Source: Phycisphaeraceae bacterium
GTDB taxonomy: Bacteria > Planctomycetota > Phycisphaerae > Phycisphaerales > Phycisphaeraceae
NCBI GenBank assembly: GCA_002704825.1
Contig: PAIY01000002.1
Coordinates: forward strand, 1 to 36,408
Length of the DNA: 36,408 nt
Direction: 5' to 3'
Under the pieces are notes generated by a model that was not told the origin of the DNA, made no database searches, and saw nothing but the letters and a program-made list of their open reading frames with translations. This document shows, in pieces, positions 10,101-17,738 of this stretch; positions within the stretch are counted from its first letter, which is position 1, and each line of letters starts with the position of its first letter. A program made the translations under genes and the position numbers.

Positions 10101-10814
10101 CGCTTTCTTCTCATCATCAAACCCCACGATGACCATGGCATGCTTGGCGTGAGGTTGGCTTTCGTCACGCTCTTTCATGCTCTTTGCGTGGCGTTTGGCG
10201 TCATAAATATCAAAGTTGCCCGAGAAGAATGCAGGCGTGATGCGCGCCCCGATGATCACCGGCTCGTTCTGTTCCAGGGCAAGGTGAATCTGTTTGATGT
10301 TCTTGAGCAATGCGATATCACGGATCTTGAATTGCTTTGCTTCACCCAGTGCCAACTCGGTTGGTGGTGTCAGATAATCCTTGGGGATATACGGGCAGGT
10401 TTGCAGTGTTGCTGCACCGACATCGTAAAGCAACTTGGCTGTGAGGATCGGGCTCGAACCTTTGTCTTTGCCGCGGTTAATTTGGTTGTAAATGAAACGG
10501 GGCGAAAAAATATGGTTAGGGGTGTCTGGCTTCCATCCCTGGTCCAATGCCTCGTGATAACTCTTAACGCGTGCCAGTGCCCATGCGGTGCAATCGTTCA
10601 TGGTCTGGTAGCCGATGGGGGGCATTTTGTTGCTCAGATCCACCACGTGTACACTCTCGGCCATTGGCAATGGGTCAAATGTCGCTGTCTCCTGGAGTTG
10701 CTCCTCCTCGGGCATGGCTGCACCAGTTAGAGCCCAACTGGTCGATCCCAATGTGATTGTAAAAAGAAACAGCAGATAGCTGAGTTTGATCAGCGGACGG
10801 TGAAATTCGAACAT
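7128..10814 (-). CDS. Large secreted papain-like (C1A) cysteine protease with repeated beta-sandwich-like modules
   Basis: This 1228-residue protein has a signal peptide (hydrophobic stretch about 7-28, likely cut near Ala28 or Ala33). A C1A papain-type peptidase domain follows at about 55-275. Cys75 lies in NDCTAWALA, Gln70 is a candidate oxyanion-hole residue, His225 is in AKHAMVIVGF and Asn243 is in ANSWSKYWG, so the catalytic set looks intact. The remaining 900 or so residues look like about seven related modules of 90-110 residues. Each has a pattern like 'I..V.W.L…F…V…F.DG', for example VDYVQWELDG, VAWVYDCFD, VTQWELQVQYDNGG and TIHFKDGS. The pattern resembles prokaryotic YEATS-like (pYEATS) domains, but that assignment is tentative. 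It is the first gene of the operon with the MMPL transporter. The start is supported by the signal peptide, although the ribosome site is weak. Confidence 0.83.
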   Translation of the reverse strand: MFEFHRPLIKLSYLLFLFTITLGSTSWALTGAAMPEEEQLQETATFDPLPMAESVHVVDLSNKMPPIGYQTMNDCTAWALARVKSYHEALDQGWKPDTPNHIFSPRFIYNQINRGKDKGSSPILTAKLLYDVGAATLQTCPYIPKDYLTPPTELALGEAKQFKIRDIALLKNIKQIHLALEQNEPVIIGARITPAFFSGNFDIYDAKRHAKSMKERDESQPHAKHAMVIVGFDDEKKAFLIANSWSKYWGRHGYCWVSYDVMENIDTAKSSESFLFLAMVMFDIQQNVHETPGEQPRVKDDRMVRWGYEHAGYDVENKKHNFRYYLQLRGSVKQLKPVIKVQWTVPTSKGHVQLTSENPEQYFRVWSSTQSAFANATALITLRNGQTHTQKVALSFTPPTARERDLKLIYNDIFSGKNNHNVDVWQMLPHIQGNETDLSELASVTYSLDAPAGAYSPRTFEADRWPFSFEGTLFTGKPYPVKALLQYKDGSQSTLRIEVDKFNTQAFYEPRIEFEHRAIGPDQPGYAYSVWMNMPGMDQPKVDYVQWELDGSQNFRQSKESYGTFFKPNMLTGYATREFRVKGTVHYYPEYKRKPVTREAWITLPEDAKYPNPDRIGIISYDQYSGRSKRKEPTWLIINRLIGDPKSIAKIKSVKQTYVDSSGKTHELNLDFKAVGEHLVWQGNIHTTNTKIQVKTTVTFKDGHVTELSDEIQASAKIIDDVYLSTRQWQPFTRTDGNYTDVIAGDWQTQIHGTGRIASMEKVAWVYDCFDHQSGGYQHVQRDVGPVQMILNRQRRQITPQLYLNFGARDQSKLSTRIYYFDGQMELFSQKLSAQKQISDFKPEEGRVVATEYFYGPTLNAKNTVSNAFIARFELNGSPEFLQRVTQWELQVQYDNGGRGKQHTFEPERIYKVYFNEPRTYISTIHFKDGSTKVTEHPLTCLAERHHDLSIKSDSGMIYLAGPSRMINDIKNVSFRITDLNTQKVSTHNALSYLYHGPRYGITQTSNSPLDIAADITFKDGMTRQIQSRYTPFQPTWEQTAKVALDYWGTYENKPHWLSSFTMSLPFEKANVVTTSSFNRAGTMDAPIFQILQVVPFVTDPTVYMEMKPIKDWRKFVIPVPNPPKQLDTFQLIVEQTHEGQNGLPNEWTARLQAPWAMLNEVKKVGYAFYSGSDRRVYWTDQRFSLDARHFPAYYFGKKLDKVITKFHVGDQLQTLSIDLLSDNPNGQ

Positions 10815-11052
10815 GTCTATCGACCCTTTTGGCGGTTAAAGAGTACATCGTTACGGTTTTTTTATCGGAAACCCCAATAAAACCATGTTAACAACAGCTT
10901 TGACGCTTTTGAATAGCAGAAAGTTCCTCTGCCAACGCAACATGATCAACAATTGTTAACATATGGGGCCTACCGTGTGCTTGCATCCTGTGATGTTCCC
11001 GGGGTGTAGCAACGATTAACATTGATTAAGACAGCATGAGGCTTAAAGCAAT
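10815..11052. promoter_or_regulatory. Divergent promoter region between the protease operon and hslU, with spaced inverted repeats
   Basis: This 238-nt AT-rich region separates two divergent genes and must hold both promoters. It contains an inverted pair, TGTTAACAA (10886-10894) and TTGTTAACA (10953-10961), each with a GTTAAC core, with centres about 67 bp apart. A related ATTAACATTGATTAA sequence lies near 11015-11028. Such paired dyads could be operators for one regulator acting on both genes. No convincing -35/-10 pair could be chosen by eye. Confidence 0.4.
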
Positions 11053-12480
11053 ATGCCCGAAGCAACCGTGAATAAGCAACTGGAAAACACACCTGCAACC
11101 ACCGACAGCAAAGGTGGCATGACGCCCAAACAGATCGTCAGTGAGTTGGACAAATACATCATTGGTCAGAACGGTGCCAAACGCGCCGTCGCCGTGGCGA
11201 TCCGAAACCGTTGGCGGCGTCGTCAACTCAACGAAGACCTTGCCCGTGAAGTCTATCCCAAGAACATCATCATGATCGGCCCGACGGGTTGTGGTAAAAC
11301 CGAGATCGCTCGTCGTCTTGCCAAACTCACCGGAGCACCGTTTATCAAGATCGAAGCCAGCAAGTTCACCGAAGTCGGCTACCACGGCCGCGATGTCGAA
11401 TCGATGATCCGTGATCTACTGGATCAGGCGATCAACATGGTTCGTGCGGAGATGGCAGAGGAAGTGCGACTCAAAGCAACGGACTCGGCCAACGAACGTA
11501 TTGTCGATTTGTTGCTGCCTGGCTTTAACAGTGATGTGAAAGGCAACAGTGGCTATGTCCCCGTGGAACAATCCGAAGAACGCCGTCAACACACACGCAA
11601 GCGTCTACTTGAGCAGGTGACCGCAGGTCGCTTGGATGAACGTGAGATTGAGTTGACCATCACCAGTAAGCCCCAGACATCGGTGATGTTTGCCAGCATG
11701 GGCTTGGATCAGATGGATCCGGACATGGCCAACATGTTCGAACGCATGATCCCTGAGCAATCTCAAACGCGCAAGTTGCCGGTGAAGGAAGCACGTGAAG
11801 TTCTCATTGAGCAGGAAACCGATAAGCTGCTGGACAAAGACAAGATCACCTCAGAAGCGATCAGCCGTACAGAAAACAGTGGCATTGTCTTCCTTGACGA
11901 AATCGACAAAATCGCGGTCGGCAGTGGTGGTGGCAAGCAGGGCGGCCCCGATGTTTCACGCCAGGGTGTCCAGCGTGACCTGCTTCCCATTGTTGAAGGT
12001 TCCGTGGTCAATACCCGTTATGGCAGTGTCCATACGGATCACATTCTCTTTGTTGCAGCTGGTGCATTCCACGTTGCAGCCGTCAGTGATCTGATGCCTG
12101 AATTGCAGGGGCGATTCCCCATCCGCGTCGAACTCTCTGCTTTGACGCGTGAAGACTTTGTCCGAATTCTCACCGAGCCGGACAACGCGCTGACCAAGCA
12201 GCAGCAGGCGCTTCTTGGGGTGGAAGGGTTGGAAGTGACATTTGACGATGAAGCGATCAACGCCATTGCCGAACTTGCAGAACAAGCGAATACGAGCATG
12301 GAGAATATTGGTGCGCGTCGCTTGATGACGATTGTCGAGAAGGTGTTTGAAGAAGTGAACTTCGATGCACCGGAGCGCGTTGTCAACGGTGATCAAACCT
12401 TCACGGTCACCGAAGCGTTTGTGCGCGAACAGGTGACCGCGATTGTTGAAGATGAAGACCTCAGCAAGTTTGTGCTTTGA
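11053..12480 (+). CDS. hslU: ATP-dependent protease ATPase subunit HslU
   Basis: HslU is the AAA+ unfoldase that feeds proteins into the HslV peptidase ring in the cytoplasm. The 475-residue protein has the family start region (MTPKQIVSELDKYIIGQ, about residues 23-39), Walker A GPTGCGKT (76-83) and the pore-type GYHGRDVES loop. The I-domain spans about 110-245. Walker B is GIVFLDEIDKIA (from about 277), and the sensor region contains GARRLMTIVEKV. The C-terminal EDLSKFVL tail docks into HslV pockets, so a partner is expected. hslV, which is often the gene just upstream, is absent: upstream lies the divergent protease gene. Its stop is 20 nt from the convergent FkbM-type gene. The start ATG at 11053 has only a distant GAGG as a possible ribosome site. 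Confidence 0.97.
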   Translation: MPEATVNKQLENTPATTDSKGGMTPKQIVSELDKYIIGQNGAKRAVAVAIRNRWRRRQLNEDLAREVYPKNIIMIGPTGCGKTEIARRLAKLTGAPFIKIEASKFTEVGYHGRDVESMIRDLLDQAINMVRAEMAEEVRLKATDSANERIVDLLLPGFNSDVKGNSGYVPVEQSEERRQHTRKRLLEQVTAGRLDEREIELTITSKPQTSVMFASMGLDQMDPDMANMFERMIPEQSQTRKLPVKEAREVLIEQETDKLLDKDKITSEAISRTENSGIVFLDEIDKIAVGSGGGKQGGPDVSRQGVQRDLLPIVEGSVVNTRYGSVHTDHILFVAAGAFHVAAVSDLMPELQGRFPIRVELSALTREDFVRILTEPDNALTKQQQALLGVEGLEVTFDDEAINAIAELAEQANTSMENIGARRLMTIVEKVFEEVNFDAPERVVNGDQTFTVTEAFVREQVTAIVEDEDLSKFVL

Positions 12481-12500
12481 GCCTGCAATAAGCAATTCAA

Positions 12501-13445
12501 TCAGATGAAGCGTTTGCGTAGTCCGTCGGATAGCCAATGGTTGTTATGTAGCCATAGCACGTCGGTACTGCTCATGGGTATGCCTGGATTCTCAGGTAGC
12601 AAAGTCAGATGCAATCGATGTCGAAGTCCACGACGGCGTGTTGCGATCTGATAACCGGTATAGCCATGCGTTGTCATGAAGTCGATGAGTTGTTCTCGCG
12701 TGTGACCTGCACGTTTGAGATAATTATCCAGAACCTCTGTCATGACTGGGCAGTGACTGTTGTGAAGTGTTTCTGATAGCCCGTGTAACGCATTAAGCTC
12801 AAAACCTTCGACATCCATTTTGATCAGCGCAGGCTGCTGGTCGTGATCCGCAAGGATGTCGTCTCCTTTTTTCACCGGCACGTCAATGATCCGGGTGATC
12901 AGATGCTGATCTTTTTCAGGGATATGAGTCAGCGTACCGTAACCTGTGTGTTCGGTGAGTTGGGTGAGTTGCAGGAATGTCTGCACAGATCCCAATGCAC
13001 ATTCGTGGATATGAATATGCGCAATGTTGTTCTGCTGAATGTGTTCTTGAATACGCTCAATGCAACCGGGGTTGGGCTCGATGCTATCCACACGTCCGTC
13101 CTTCCCGACAAGGTAAGCACCAAGCATGCTGATCATGCCATGGTTGGCACCGACATCCACAAAGCGATCACCTGGTTTGAGGATGGATTGGAGAACGAGT
13201 TGCGTTGCCAATTCGTAATAGCGTCCGAGGAAATAGGTGTGCCGATCGCACCAGTCTGACAAATCCAGTTTCATGCGATAGTGATGCCACTTACCTCTGA
13301 TCCAGGTGACCGGTGCTTGTTTCCAGATTTTGGGATCGCTGTCCGAACCGATACCAAAGATACCAAAGAGTTTGCCCCATCCGGGAAGTTCGTTTCGTGT
13401 GTAGGGCAAGATGAGCAGCGGCAGACGTGGATACTGTAACGCCAT
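12501..13445 (-). CDS. FkbM-family SAM-dependent methyltransferase
   Basis: This 314-residue methyltransferase probably O-methylates a sugar or polyketide-like group on a surface glycan. The SAM-binding motif I is FVDVGANHGMISML (about residues 95-108), then IEPNPGCIERI. The FkbM signature LIKMDVEGFELNAL sits at about 208-221. The first 80 or so residues are not recognisable. A GGAGAG ribosome site lies 5 nt before the ATG. It is the last gene of the glycan cluster, 155 nt after the GT4 gene, with a strong palindrome between them. The acceptor substrate cannot be predicted. Confidence 0.9.
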   Translation of the reverse strand: MALQYPRLPLLILPYTRNELPGWGKLFGIFGIGSDSDPKIWKQAPVTWIRGKWHHYRMKLDLSDWCDRHTYFLGRYYELATQLVLQSILKPGDRFVDVGANHGMISMLGAYLVGKDGRVDSIEPNPGCIERIQEHIQQNNIAHIHIHECALGSVQTFLQLTQLTEHTGYGTLTHIPEKDQHLITRIIDVPVKKGDDILADHDQQPALIKMDVEGFELNALHGLSETLHNSHCPVMTEVLDNYLKRAGHTREQLIDFMTTHGYTGYQIATRRRGLRHRLHLTLLPENPGIPMSSTDVLWLHNNHWLSDGLRKRFI

Positions 13446-13465
13446 GTTATCTCTCCGAGAAGGTC

Positions 13466-13487
13466 CAATAACCGGCCCCGGTTATTG
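13466..13487. promoter_or_regulatory. Perfect 22-nt palindrome in the FkbM leader
   Basis: CAATAACCGG-CC-CCGGTTATTG is a perfect 10-bp inverted repeat with a 2-nt centre, 20 nt upstream of the FkbM start. No T-run follows on either strand, so it is unlikely to be an intrinsic terminator. It may be an operator or an mRNA structure at the gene border. Confidence 0.45.
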
Positions 13488-13600
13488 AATGTTAGAGAGA
13501 CATTAAGCAAAATCGATATCAACTGTGCGGATTTGATGGTTTATACCGCATTGTTGCAAGGGTTGTACCTGTTGTGCGCTCTGTAGTGGTTGATATGGAT

Positions 13601-14788
13601 TCAGGCAGCACGGTTCTGTGCATTGGCTGATTGATCACTGAGTTTGTCATACACACGCATCATGCGTTGCATGCGGGACTCGAATGTGAAGTGCGTGAGA
13701 ATACGCTGCCGAGCCAGCAGGGCGGTTTGTTGGAGTTGGTCTGCGTTTTCCAGAAAACTGTCGATCAAGTTGGCCCATGCAGCAGGTTGCTCGGTCGGGA
13801 GGATCATGCCACATCGGCCGTCATCAAGCAGATCACGCACGCCACCGACATCCGTTGCGGCAACGGGGATGGTCATTGTCATGGCTTCAAGCACCACGTT
13901 GGGTAAGCCTTCGGTGTGCGAAGGTAAAAGCAACATGTCCATCGCTTGGTAGAACATTTGGGATGACGTCTGCCAGCCCCAGAATCGTACGCGGTCAGAC
14001 ACGCCAAGTTCGGATGCCTGTTTTTCAAGGTTCTTGCGTTCAGGACCATCACCAATCAGATGCAACTCGCAGTGAGGCAGTTTGGCCATCAAGTCGATTG
14101 CGCGATCCACGCCTTTTTCAACACTCAGACGCCCGACCACGCCAATGACTTTGCGATTCGTCAGGATGTCCAGTTCTTTACGTGCTTCGGTTTGTGTGTG
14201 CGTCTGCGGATACTCTTCGGGACGGATGGCATTGGGGATGTAGGTTAACTTTGAACGATCGATTTTGAGTTTGTCTTTGCAGTGTTCATAAAGCTTGGGA
14301 CTGACGACGACGACTTGGTCATAGCGTTTGAGACAGGCATTATCGACATGGGTATAAAGCTTGGTTCGCCAAGTCTCGCCGGTCCAGCCATGCACCGTGG
14401 TGACGAGTTTGAGATTGGGGCATTTTCGCGCAATGAGCAACCCCAGCAGATTGGACTTGTAGTCGTGACCATGCCAGATGTCGATGTTCTGGTCCTGGCA
14501 GATTCTCAAGAGTTTTTTGTATGTGCCAAGATCAACCGGGCCGGATTCGGGAATTTCAATGAGTTGGCAACGGTGTTTGGTTGCCTGTTTTTTGAAGGTT
14601 TGGAATTCTTTGGAACCTTTGGGATGGATGTAGGCTGTCTGCATGCTATAACGCATGGGATCAAGATACTGACCACTGCGGATGATGGTTTTGTCGGGAC
14701 CACCGCCACTGTTGGCAATGACGCGAACGTGCAGGACTTTGGGGGCAGCAGGATTGGGTTTAATCAAATGCAGTGGCATGGTGTACAT
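13601..14788 (-). CDS. Glycosyltransferase family 4 (GT-B fold)
   Basis: This 395-residue retaining glycosyltransferase probably adds a sugar from a nucleotide donor to a lipid-linked glycan at the cytoplasmic membrane face. The N-terminal half has VRVIANSGGGPDKTI (acceptor side) and IDIWHGHDYKSNLLGL. The C-terminal half has VVGRLSVEKGVDRAI, LHLIGDGPERKNLE and the donor-binding EGLPNVVLEAM (E-x7-E motif). The longer frame up to 15055 is rejected because its first residues are a translation of an intergenic repeat. The ATG at 14788 (MYTMPLHL) has a GGAG site 8 nt upstream. It lies between the radical SAM gene and the FkbM gene in the same direction. Confidence 0.93.
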   Translation of the reverse strand: MYTMPLHLIKPNPAAPKVLHVRVIANSGGGPDKTIIRSGQYLDPMRYSMQTAYIHPKGSKEFQTFKKQATKHRCQLIEIPESGPVDLGTYKKLLRICQDQNIDIWHGHDYKSNLLGLLIARKCPNLKLVTTVHGWTGETWRTKLYTHVDNACLKRYDQVVVVSPKLYEHCKDKLKIDRSKLTYIPNAIRPEEYPQTHTQTEARKELDILTNRKVIGVVGRLSVEKGVDRAIDLMAKLPHCELHLIGDGPERKNLEKQASELGVSDRVRFWGWQTSSQMFYQAMDMLLLPSHTEGLPNVVLEAMTMTIPVAATDVGGVRDLLDDGRCGMILPTEQPAAWANLIDSFLENADQLQQTALLARQRILTHFTFESRMQRMMRVYDKLSDQSANAQNRAA

Positions 14789-14936
14789 TGTCGAGGCTCC
14801 GGTTTCTTGAAAAAAACCAGACCCATGCTCACGATTGAACGATGGGTTGGTTTTTTGAGCTTTCCCCATAACCGCCATCGTGACGCGGGGTTTGATAGTC
14901 ACTTCAGGTTGCCGGACCCGTTTAAATTTTTCTTCA

Positions 14937-15029
14937 GGGATTAGGGATTTGTGATTAGGGATTAGATCAAGCCAGATGAAGTTTCTGTTATGTCTTTGCC
15001 TAATCCCTATTCCCTCATCACTAATCCCT
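14937..15029. repeat. MITE-like GGATTAGG repeat, copy 1 (short form)
   Basis: The arms are rich in GGGATTAGGGATT units (14937-14965), with an inverted partner CCTAATCCC… ending at 15029, enclosing only about 33 nt. On the transcribed (minus) strand it begins 4 nt after the radical SAM stop codon. It has the same terminal sequences as the copies at 27871 and 32941 but lacks their internal CATTCCCGC hairpin, so it looks like an internal deletion form. Confidence 0.75.
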
Positions 15030-15033
15030 TCTC

Positions 15034-16260
15034 TTACAACATAAATCCCGGGCAATTGGCGCAGGGATTGTCTTTACTTTGTTCATCCGTGAGTTTGTGC
15101 TTGAAGCTGCGACGAGCGTTGCGATACTTTTCGCCGTTCCAGATTTTCTTGAATCCGTGTTCAAACACGTTGCCCATGTCGTCTGCCTGTTCGAAGCTGC
15201 CACAGCAGGTGGAGACTTCACCGTCCCAGTTGATGACGCTCATCCGCCAGGGCCAGTCACAGTTCATGGGTTTCTTGCCGTTGTAGTCTTCGCTTTTCAC
15301 CGGTTTGTCTTCGACGATGTCGCGGTATTGTGGCAGGGTGTAGTTGTCGTCTTCAGGAATCCATTCTTCGATGTGATCCTTGATTTTCTTTTCCAGCAGA
15401 TCCGGTGCCAAACCAAGCGGTTGGAGTTTCTGATCCTTGTCCTGGAAGCGAATGTTCAGTGATGCGGTGGAGAAGACGGCTTTGCAACCTAATTCGTCGG
15501 CCAGTTGTTGGAAGGCTTCTTTTTCGTGTTCGTTCTTTTTGGTGACCACGAAGTTGAGTTGAATCTGCGGCGTGGTTGATCCCATTGCATCACGGGTCTC
15601 GACAATGTGCTTGATCTTCTCGATCGAGTCTTCAAGCGTCTTGCCCGGTTGATAGCATTCGTAGGTTTCCTGCGATGCACCATGCAGTGAACAGGTGAAC
15701 AGGTCGAGTCCCGATTCCACCAACGCCTTGGCTTGTCCCTTGCCCGGTTTGAAGGCATGAAGATTGGAACTGATGTAGGTCCACACGCCACGGTCATGGG
15801 CATAGCGGATCATCTTATAAATGTCGGGTACGATCAGCGGATCACCCCACATGGACAGGTCCAGACTCAGCAGGGTGCGCTTGGTTTGATCGATCAGTGT
15901 TTTGTACTGATCAAATGTCATTGAACCCTTGGGTCGACCTTGAATGCCAAGCCCGGTGGGGCAGAGTTGGCATTTAGTGTTGCAGATATTGGTCGACTCT
16001 ATTTTGAGTTTGTAGGGCATGCCAAAGACATGCTCGGTTTTGAGCTGGAACTGAAGGTTGACCAACGCCATGTTCATCAACTTGGCAGTGCTCAGGTACC
16101 GACGGTTACGCCACATGTAAAACGTACCACGGGCGACAAAGTCGATGGAGGCTGCGATCCAGGCAAAGGGCTTGAAACGGCGGGGCTTGTCCTTGAGCTT
16201 CTGCGTGTAAGCAACGGTACGAGCCAGTTGAGCATTGATGTTGACGTTGAGTGTGGTCAT
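15034..16260 (-). CDS. Radical SAM/SPASM-domain protein
   Basis: This 408-residue radical SAM enzyme has the CxxxCxxC cluster motif Cys93-x3-Cys97-x2-Cys100 in NICNTKCQLC. A TIM-barrel follows (LSLDLSMWGDPLI, YISSNLHAF, LFTCSLHGA). A C-terminal SPASM-like region (NCDWPWRMSV…STCCGSF…NPCANCPGF) probably binds an auxiliary Fe-S cluster. The N-terminal 80 residues are basic and include an aromatic segment. SPASM enzymes often modify peptides or sugars, and here the glycan-cluster context suggests a sugar-modifying role, but the substrate is unknown. Its ATG overlaps the stop of the upstream O-antigen ligase gene as ATGA, so the two are translationally coupled. Confidence 0.93.
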   Translation of the reverse strand: MTTLNVNINAQLARTVAYTQKLKDKPRRFKPFAWIAASIDFVARGTFYMWRNRRYLSTAKLMNMALVNLQFQLKTEHVFGMPYKLKIESTNICNTKCQLCPTGLGIQGRPKGSMTFDQYKTLIDQTKRTLLSLDLSMWGDPLIVPDIYKMIRYAHDRGVWTYISSNLHAFKPGKGQAKALVESGLDLFTCSLHGASQETYECYQPGKTLEDSIEKIKHIVETRDAMGSTTPQIQLNFVVTKKNEHEKEAFQQLADELGCKAVFSTASLNIRFQDKDQKLQPLGLAPDLLEKKIKDHIEEWIPEDDNYTLPQYRDIVEDKPVKSEDYNGKKPMNCDWPWRMSVINWDGEVSTCCGSFEQADDMGNVFEHGFKKIWNGEKYRNARRSFKHKLTDEQSKDNPCANCPGFML

Positions 16261-17687
16261 GGCGTAATAAGTCCTCGAATCAGTTCAGGCATCGGGCCTG
16301 AAATGGGCGGGTTATCAAGGTTCTGAATCTTCTTGTGTGCATGGACCAGTGCATCTTCGGAAGCATGGGCGTGGCTGCCACTGAGGTGTGCGATATGCTG
16401 CTGGGTGATGTGTGGCATCACCGATGCGAGCACCATCAACAACCAGGGCAGTTCCACCACTTCCACGGACAGGAAGATGGCACCGAAGGCGAAGATCAAC
16501 AGGGCAGCTTCACAACCACGACTGAGCATGATGGTCTGAAGCGTCAGGCTGTCAGGCTCATCATCCGGGCCACGCGGTTTAAATTCTTTGACATACTCCA
16601 GGCAGTATTTTCGGCTCTTGCGGAGACTGTAGAAAGCAGTGCCCAGAATTGCGATGTAGGTGAGCATGGCGATGACACCACTGTCTGCTGCAATCTGGAT
16701 GTATTGACTGTGAATCGTACGACCGACTTTGTCTGCACCATAGTTCTGAATGAAGAACTTGGAGTTACGAATGCCATGACCGGTAAACGGATTTTCCATG
16801 GCGATTTCCCAGCCGGCTGACCAACTGTCAAAACGGGACTGGGCACTACGGTCGTCATGATACTCAGCTGTCGACAGGAATCGGTTACGAATTTCCTGAC
16901 CCGCCAAAGCAGGCACGAGCATCACCAACAGCAGGAGAATGACACCTGCCTGGATACGTGGACGGTGATTGATCAGAAGCCAGACAATCCCAACGATGAC
17001 GGACAACATGGCACCACGGGAGTAACTCATCATGGTGGCGTGAAGCATGAGGATGGCAACAAACCAGCAACTGAGCTTCAGAATCCAGTTTTTGGCGTTC
17101 ATCGCAAAGGCGTAAGCAAACGGGATACACATGGCAAGCATCAGGCCTGCACCGTTATTGTCCAGACCACCATAGCCGTGGTGATAAATGTCCAGACGGT
17201 TTTCGACCAGGTACAGATAATTGATTTCCCAAGCCACGTACCCGATGGTCACCATGACCATGGCATACATCACACGGATCTGCCAGAGCCGGTCGATGAT
17301 CAGACTGGCAATCAAGGCCATGAGCATGATCTTGCCATACTCAATGCCCCAATGCTGGGCGGTCTGTGGGAAGTAGGCGTTGAGCATACTGCTCATCAGT
17401 AACAGGCAGTAGAACAGAATCAGGCAGGGCATCAGGTGAAAGCGCATGCGGAAAAAGCCGCGGCCTGCATTGATCAGCAAACTCACGAACACAATCACCG
17501 AGGCAAACAACGACCAACGTAACTCCATCGGCAAGGCCCATTCCCACAAGTATTGCGGGCGGAGCACAGCCAGGGTGTAGTATAGGAGAATGCCCCAGAA
17601 CGGATGGTAAATCGCGCCCAGGCCTCCTAAGATCGTCGCACAAGCTAGAAACAGCATGTGTTTCATGCGAAACGTTTCCTCGAACAT
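16257..17687 (-). CDS. O-antigen ligase/polymerase family membrane protein (exosortase-associated type)
   Basis: This 476-residue polytopic inner-membrane protein has about 10-12 hydrophobic helices and the Wzy/WaaL-type periplasmic loop (about residues 275-325, with FDSWSAGWEIAMENPFTGHGI). The N-terminus (YHPFWGILLYYTLAVLRPQYLWEW) resembles the domain of putative O-glycosylation ligases linked to exosortase systems, so it may polymerise glycan repeats or transfer glycans to an acceptor. The ATG at 17687 is chosen for its strong GGAAGGAA ribosome site; the longer frame starting at 17720 lacks one. It follows the GT9 gene by 51 nt and overlaps the radical SAM gene by 4 nt. No exosortase gene is in the window. 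Confidence 0.88.
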   Translation of the reverse strand: MFEETFRMKHMLFLACATILGGLGAIYHPFWGILLYYTLAVLRPQYLWEWALPMELRWSLFASVIVFVSLLINAGRGFFRMRFHLMPCLILFYCLLLMSSMLNAYFPQTAQHWGIEYGKIMLMALIASLIIDRLWQIRVMYAMVMVTIGYVAWEINYLYLVENRLDIYHHGYGGLDNNGAGLMLAMCIPFAYAFAMNAKNWILKLSCWFVAILMLHATMMSYSRGAMLSVIVGIVWLLINHRPRIQAGVILLLLVMLVPALAGQEIRNRFLSTAEYHDDRSAQSRFDSWSAGWEIAMENPFTGHGIRNSKFFIQNYGADKVGRTIHSQYIQIAADSGVIAMLTYIAILGTAFYSLRKSRKYCLEYVKEFKPRGPDDEPDSLTLQTIMLSRGCEAALLIFAFGAIFLSVEVVELPWLLMVLASVMPHITQQHIAHLSGSHAHASEDALVHAHKKIQNLDNPPISGPMPELIRGLITP

Positions 17688-17738
17688 CGAGTTCCTTCCT
17701 TTCTCCACCTCCACGCGCACTGACAGCTTGAAACTTGC

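Noticed and set aside
13466-13487. Intrinsic terminator between GT4 and FkbM genes
   Set aside because: The stem is strong but no T-run follows on either strand, so it is reported as a palindrome only.
14937-15029. CRISPR array (short repeated GATTAGGG units)
   Set aside because: The repeats are adjacent or inverted, with no regular spacers, and no cas genes are present.
13601-15055. Long version of the GT4 protein starting at 15055
   Set aside because: Its first residues are a translation of the MITE-like repeat and intergenic DNA, and a good ribosome site exists at 14788.
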